The notes below the pieces were generated by a model, which did not search any database, was not told where the DNA came from, and saw nothing but the letters and a program-made list of their open reading frames with translations. Shown here piece by piece: positions 49,897 through 51,799 of a stretch of 51,799 bases of DNA. Within the stretch, counting starts at the first letter, position 1; every line of letters begins with the position of its first letter. This DNA comes from UBA5738 sp964470995 (GTDB lineage: Bacteria > Patescibacteriota > Minisyncoccia > Minisyncoccales > UBA5738), in contig CAYYEP010000009.1 of assembly GCA_964470995.1 (NCBI GenBank), forward strand, positions 1 through 51,799, given 5' to 3'. The translations under genes were made by a program, and so were the position numbers.

Positions 49897-50949
49897 ATGT
49901 ATATTAAGACTCAAATTAAAAATTTTGTCAAACTACTCTTTATCGGAGCGGTTTTATTTACTATCGGTTCGGCGGTCTCGCGCCAGGCATTAAGCCGGGT
50001 TTCAGCTAAAACCAGCAATGTTGTTCCTCCGTCCGCCGCCGAAAATATGTTCGCCCAAGCCGAAGACCTTGCCGTGCCCGAATCCCCCGATTACCATTTT
50101 ATCGATGCCGCTTGTATCGAAGCCGCGATTCCCCCGATTGAAATTACCCCCAAAGTTTTGGGAGCGATCGTGGGAGAGAGCCAGGATATTGATGATAGCG
50201 AACAGAAATCTATTACCGAGCACGAAGTTCAAAACGGCGACACCGTTGCCGGATTGGCTGAAAAGTTTGGCGTCAGCGTCAACACCATTCTTTGGGCCAA
50301 CGATCTTTCAAAGAATGCGTCGCTCAAAGAAGGGCAAAAACTTATTATTTCTCCTGCTACCGGCGTAATCCACTACGTGGTTTCCGGGAATACGATCGCG
50401 CAGATCGCGGAAAAATATAAAGCCAATATCGACGACATCATCGCTTACAACGGCCTGTCCGGTGAGAACGACATTTTCATCGGTGATGTATTAGTGGTTC
50501 CCAATGGACAGATCGTTCCGGTGGCGGCTCCTAAAAAAACCGCCAATCTTGCGTCCGGCCAAAGCGTATCGCAAAGTTCGTCCGGAGTTTCCCTGCCCAA
50601 CAATTATTTTCTTTGCCCGGTCGGTTCGGCTTGTAAGCGCACCCAGGGACTGCACTTCCGCAACGCTGTCGACCTGACCGCTTATTGCGGCGCGCCGATC
50701 TATGCCGCCGCGTCCGGAACCGTCATTAAAGCGGCAACCGGCGGCTGGAATGGCGGCGCCGGCAATAATATTACCATTTCCCATATGAATGGTACCATTA
50801 TTACCCATTACTATCATTTGCAATCGCTTACGGTTTCCGCCGGGCGGGAGGTCAAGAAGGGCGATATTATCGGTTATGAAGGTTCAACTGGCCGTTCAAC
50901 CGGTTGTCATCTTCACTTCGAAGTTATTGGTGCCGCCCAGCCGTTCTAA
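49897..50949 (+). CDS. LysM-LysM-M23 peptidoglycan endopeptidase
   Basis: 350 residues from the ATG at 49897; the alternative TTG four codons earlier is less likely, and a weak GGAAG lies 5 nt upstream of the ATG. Signal segment (about 8-30), linker, LysM 1 (about 105-150: HEVQNGDTVAGLAEKFGVSV), LysM 2 (about 153-198: HYVVSGNTIAQIAEKYKANI), Ser-rich linker, then the M23 metallopeptidase (about 235-345). Zinc ligands are seen in LHFRNAVDL (H and D) and HLHFEV, with HYYHL as the general-base region. It would bind and cut peptidoglycan cross-links outside the membrane. Own terminator, monocistronic. Confidence 0.9.
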   Translation: MYIKTQIKNFVKLLFIGAVLFTIGSAVSRQALSRVSAKTSNVVPPSAAENMFAQAEDLAVPESPDYHFIDAACIEAAIPPIEITPKVLGAIVGESQDIDDSEQKSITEHEVQNGDTVAGLAEKFGVSVNTILWANDLSKNASLKEGQKLIISPATGVIHYVVSGNTIAQIAEKYKANIDDIIAYNGLSGENDIFIGDVLVVPNGQIVPVAAPKKTANLASGQSVSQSSSGVSLPNNYFLCPVGSACKRTQGLHFRNAVDLTAYCGAPIYAAASGTVIKAATGGWNGGAGNNITISHMNGTIITHYYHLQSLTVSAGREVKKGDIIGYEGSTGRSTGCHLHFEVIGAAQPF

Positions 50950-50969
50950 CTGCAGGATCAATTTTCTAA

Positions 50970-50997
50970 TAAAAATCCGCCTGCCGCGGATTTTTTG
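50970..50997 (+). terminator. Terminator of the M23 peptidase gene
   Basis: AAAAATCCGC and GCGGATTTTT form a 10-bp stem with a short loop and T6, about 20 bp after the stop. Confidence 0.88.
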
Positions 50998-51106
50998 TTT
51001 TTAAAACCGATCCTTTGCCCCAAAAATAAGGCTAATTGCCTCTAGAATGCCATATAAGCCCCGATTTGCCCTCTTGCCGAGCCGATAGTCGTCCCAAATC
51101 AGTGGT

Positions 51107-51799
51107 TTATGTCTCAAAAATGCCTTGCGGGCGGTAGGCTAGCGCTTCCGACACATGGGCTATTCCGACGTCCTCTGCCCCATCGAGGTCCGCGATCGTC
51201 CGCGCTACCTTTAGTACGCGGTGGTATCCCCTTGCTGAAAGTTTTCCTGAATCCACCGCGGTCTTCAAAAGTTTCTCCGAAAGCTCGTCAATTTTGCAAA
51301 ATTTTTTTACCTGGGCGACTCCCATTTCCGCGTTGGTCATTGCCTTGCCGAACCTTTGCTTCTGCTGTGCTCGCGCCTGTACCACTGTTTTTCGGATCAC
51401 GGTACTGCTGTTTTTTTCGTCAAAATCCGCATGCGCCAGTTTTTCATATTTTATCGCCGGTACATTGATAAAAAGATCGATCCGGTCCATTAACGGACCG
51501 GAAAGTTTTTTGCGGTACATTGATATCTGCGAATTTGAGCACGAACATCTTTTTTCCGGGTTGCCGAAATTTCCGCACGGGCAGGGGTTCGATGCCAGTA
51601 CCAGCATAAAACGCGCGGGAAGATTTAGTGCGTGTTTAGCGCGCAGTACATTAACTCTTCCCTCTTCTATCGGTTGGCGCATCGCTTCCAGGGTATCGCG
51701 CCGGAATTCCGGGAATTCATCTAAAAACAATACGCCGCGGTGCGCCAAAGTGATCTCGCCGGGTTTAGGCGGATTTCCTCCGCCAATCAGTGCGACTCC
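51107..51799 (-). CDS. ComM/YifB family Mg-chelatase-like ATPase (partial, 5' end outside window)
   Basis: The reading frame stays open to the window edge, so the N-terminal half (Lon-like and Walker A parts) is missing. The 230 or so visible residues start at GVALIGGGNPPKPGEITLAH, followed by Walker B GVLFLDEFPEF, the insert LASNPCPCGNFGNPEKRCSCS with four or five cysteines, SGPLMDRIDLFINVP and the C-terminal Mg_chelatase_C helices (SARGYHRVLKVARTIADL). In naturally competent bacteria ComM is a branch-migration helicase for incoming DNA. CPR bacteria often keep it with type IV pilus genes. The internal ATG at 51748 is not the true start. Confidence 0.93.
   Translation of the reverse strand, partial: GVALIGGGNPPKPGEITLAHRGVLFLDEFPEFRRDTLEAMRQPIEEGRVNVLRAKHALNLPARFMLVLASNPCPCGNFGNPEKRCSCSNSQISMYRKKLSGPLMDRIDLFINVPAIKYEKLAHADFDEKNSSTVIRKTVVQARAQQKQRFGKAMTNAEMGVAQVKKFCKIDELSEKLLKTAVDSGKLSARGYHRVLKVARTIADLDGAEDVGIAHVSEALAYRPQGIFET

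Noticed and set aside
1..51799. CRISPR arrays, prophage or complete insertion sequences
   Set aside because: No regularly spaced repeats, no phage structural genes and no transposase were seen in the window.

Overview
The window reads as a chromosomal segment of a small-genome candidate-phyla-radiation (Patescibacteria, Parcubacteria-like) bacterium. This is an inference from gene content. The markers are a short IF-2 without the long N-terminal region, a stand-alone PolA-type 5' nuclease, a short YidC, a Jag protein without its N-terminal domain, a PrgI/TraC/VirB4/TrbL type IV secretion set without relaxase or coupling protein, cysteine-rich surface proteins, and tRNA genes that do not encode CCA. 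Nearly all core genes lack a Shine-Dalgarno sequence. Five unrelated genes have a good one, and three of those five also have a recognisable sigma-70-type promoter.

Layout. 1-6.25 kb: a small membrane protein, cysS, a hexulose-phosphate-synthase-like enzyme, an unidentified gene with its own strong promoter, an S1-domain protein and ftsH. 6.27-11 kb: translation block with tRNA genes (Ile-UAU nested between two tRNA halves, Val-GAC, Leu-GAG, Val-UAC, Ser-CGA, Cys-GCA, Leu-UAA), rplS, a DUF4446 gene, infB, rbfA, and an HNH endonuclease whose reading frame ends inside tRNA-Leu. 11-21 kb: membrane protein, 3D-domain cell-wall protein, MurE-like ligase, rpsT and holA converging, a four-gene signalling operon (7TM sensor, PAS histidine kinase, two receiver-only regulators), a PolA-type exonuclease and tsaE. 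21-28 kb: GspE/PilB ATPase, an apparent stand-alone structured RNA with consensus promoter and terminator, yebC, ruvC, tyrS and a class A penicillin-binding protein. 28-33 kb: the classical origin neighbourhood dnaN-dnaA | DnaA boxes | rpmH-rnpA-yidC-jag.

33-48.8 kb: a leftward type IV secretion-like cluster (two giant Cys-rich, fibronectin-like surface proteins with two-helix pilin-like tails, a membrane-anchored exported protein, a VirB2-like pilin with a Cys-rich ectodomain, a TrbL/VirB6-like channel, a small unknown, PrgI, a TraC-like protein and VirB4). It is interrupted by two rightward genes with strong expression signals. 48.8-51.8 kb: rsmA, a LysM-M23 peptidase and the 3' part of a ComM/YifB ATPase cut by the window edge.

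The most interesting items are the 22.4-22.54 kb RNA (three-way-junction fold, promoter and terminator, no linked gene), the pilin-tailed surface proteins of the secretion-like cluster, the tRNA-within-tRNA inverted-repeat structure at 6.27-6.50 kb, and a roughly 135-150-bp dispersed structured repeat present in four copies, two of them directly upstream of the surface-protein genes.
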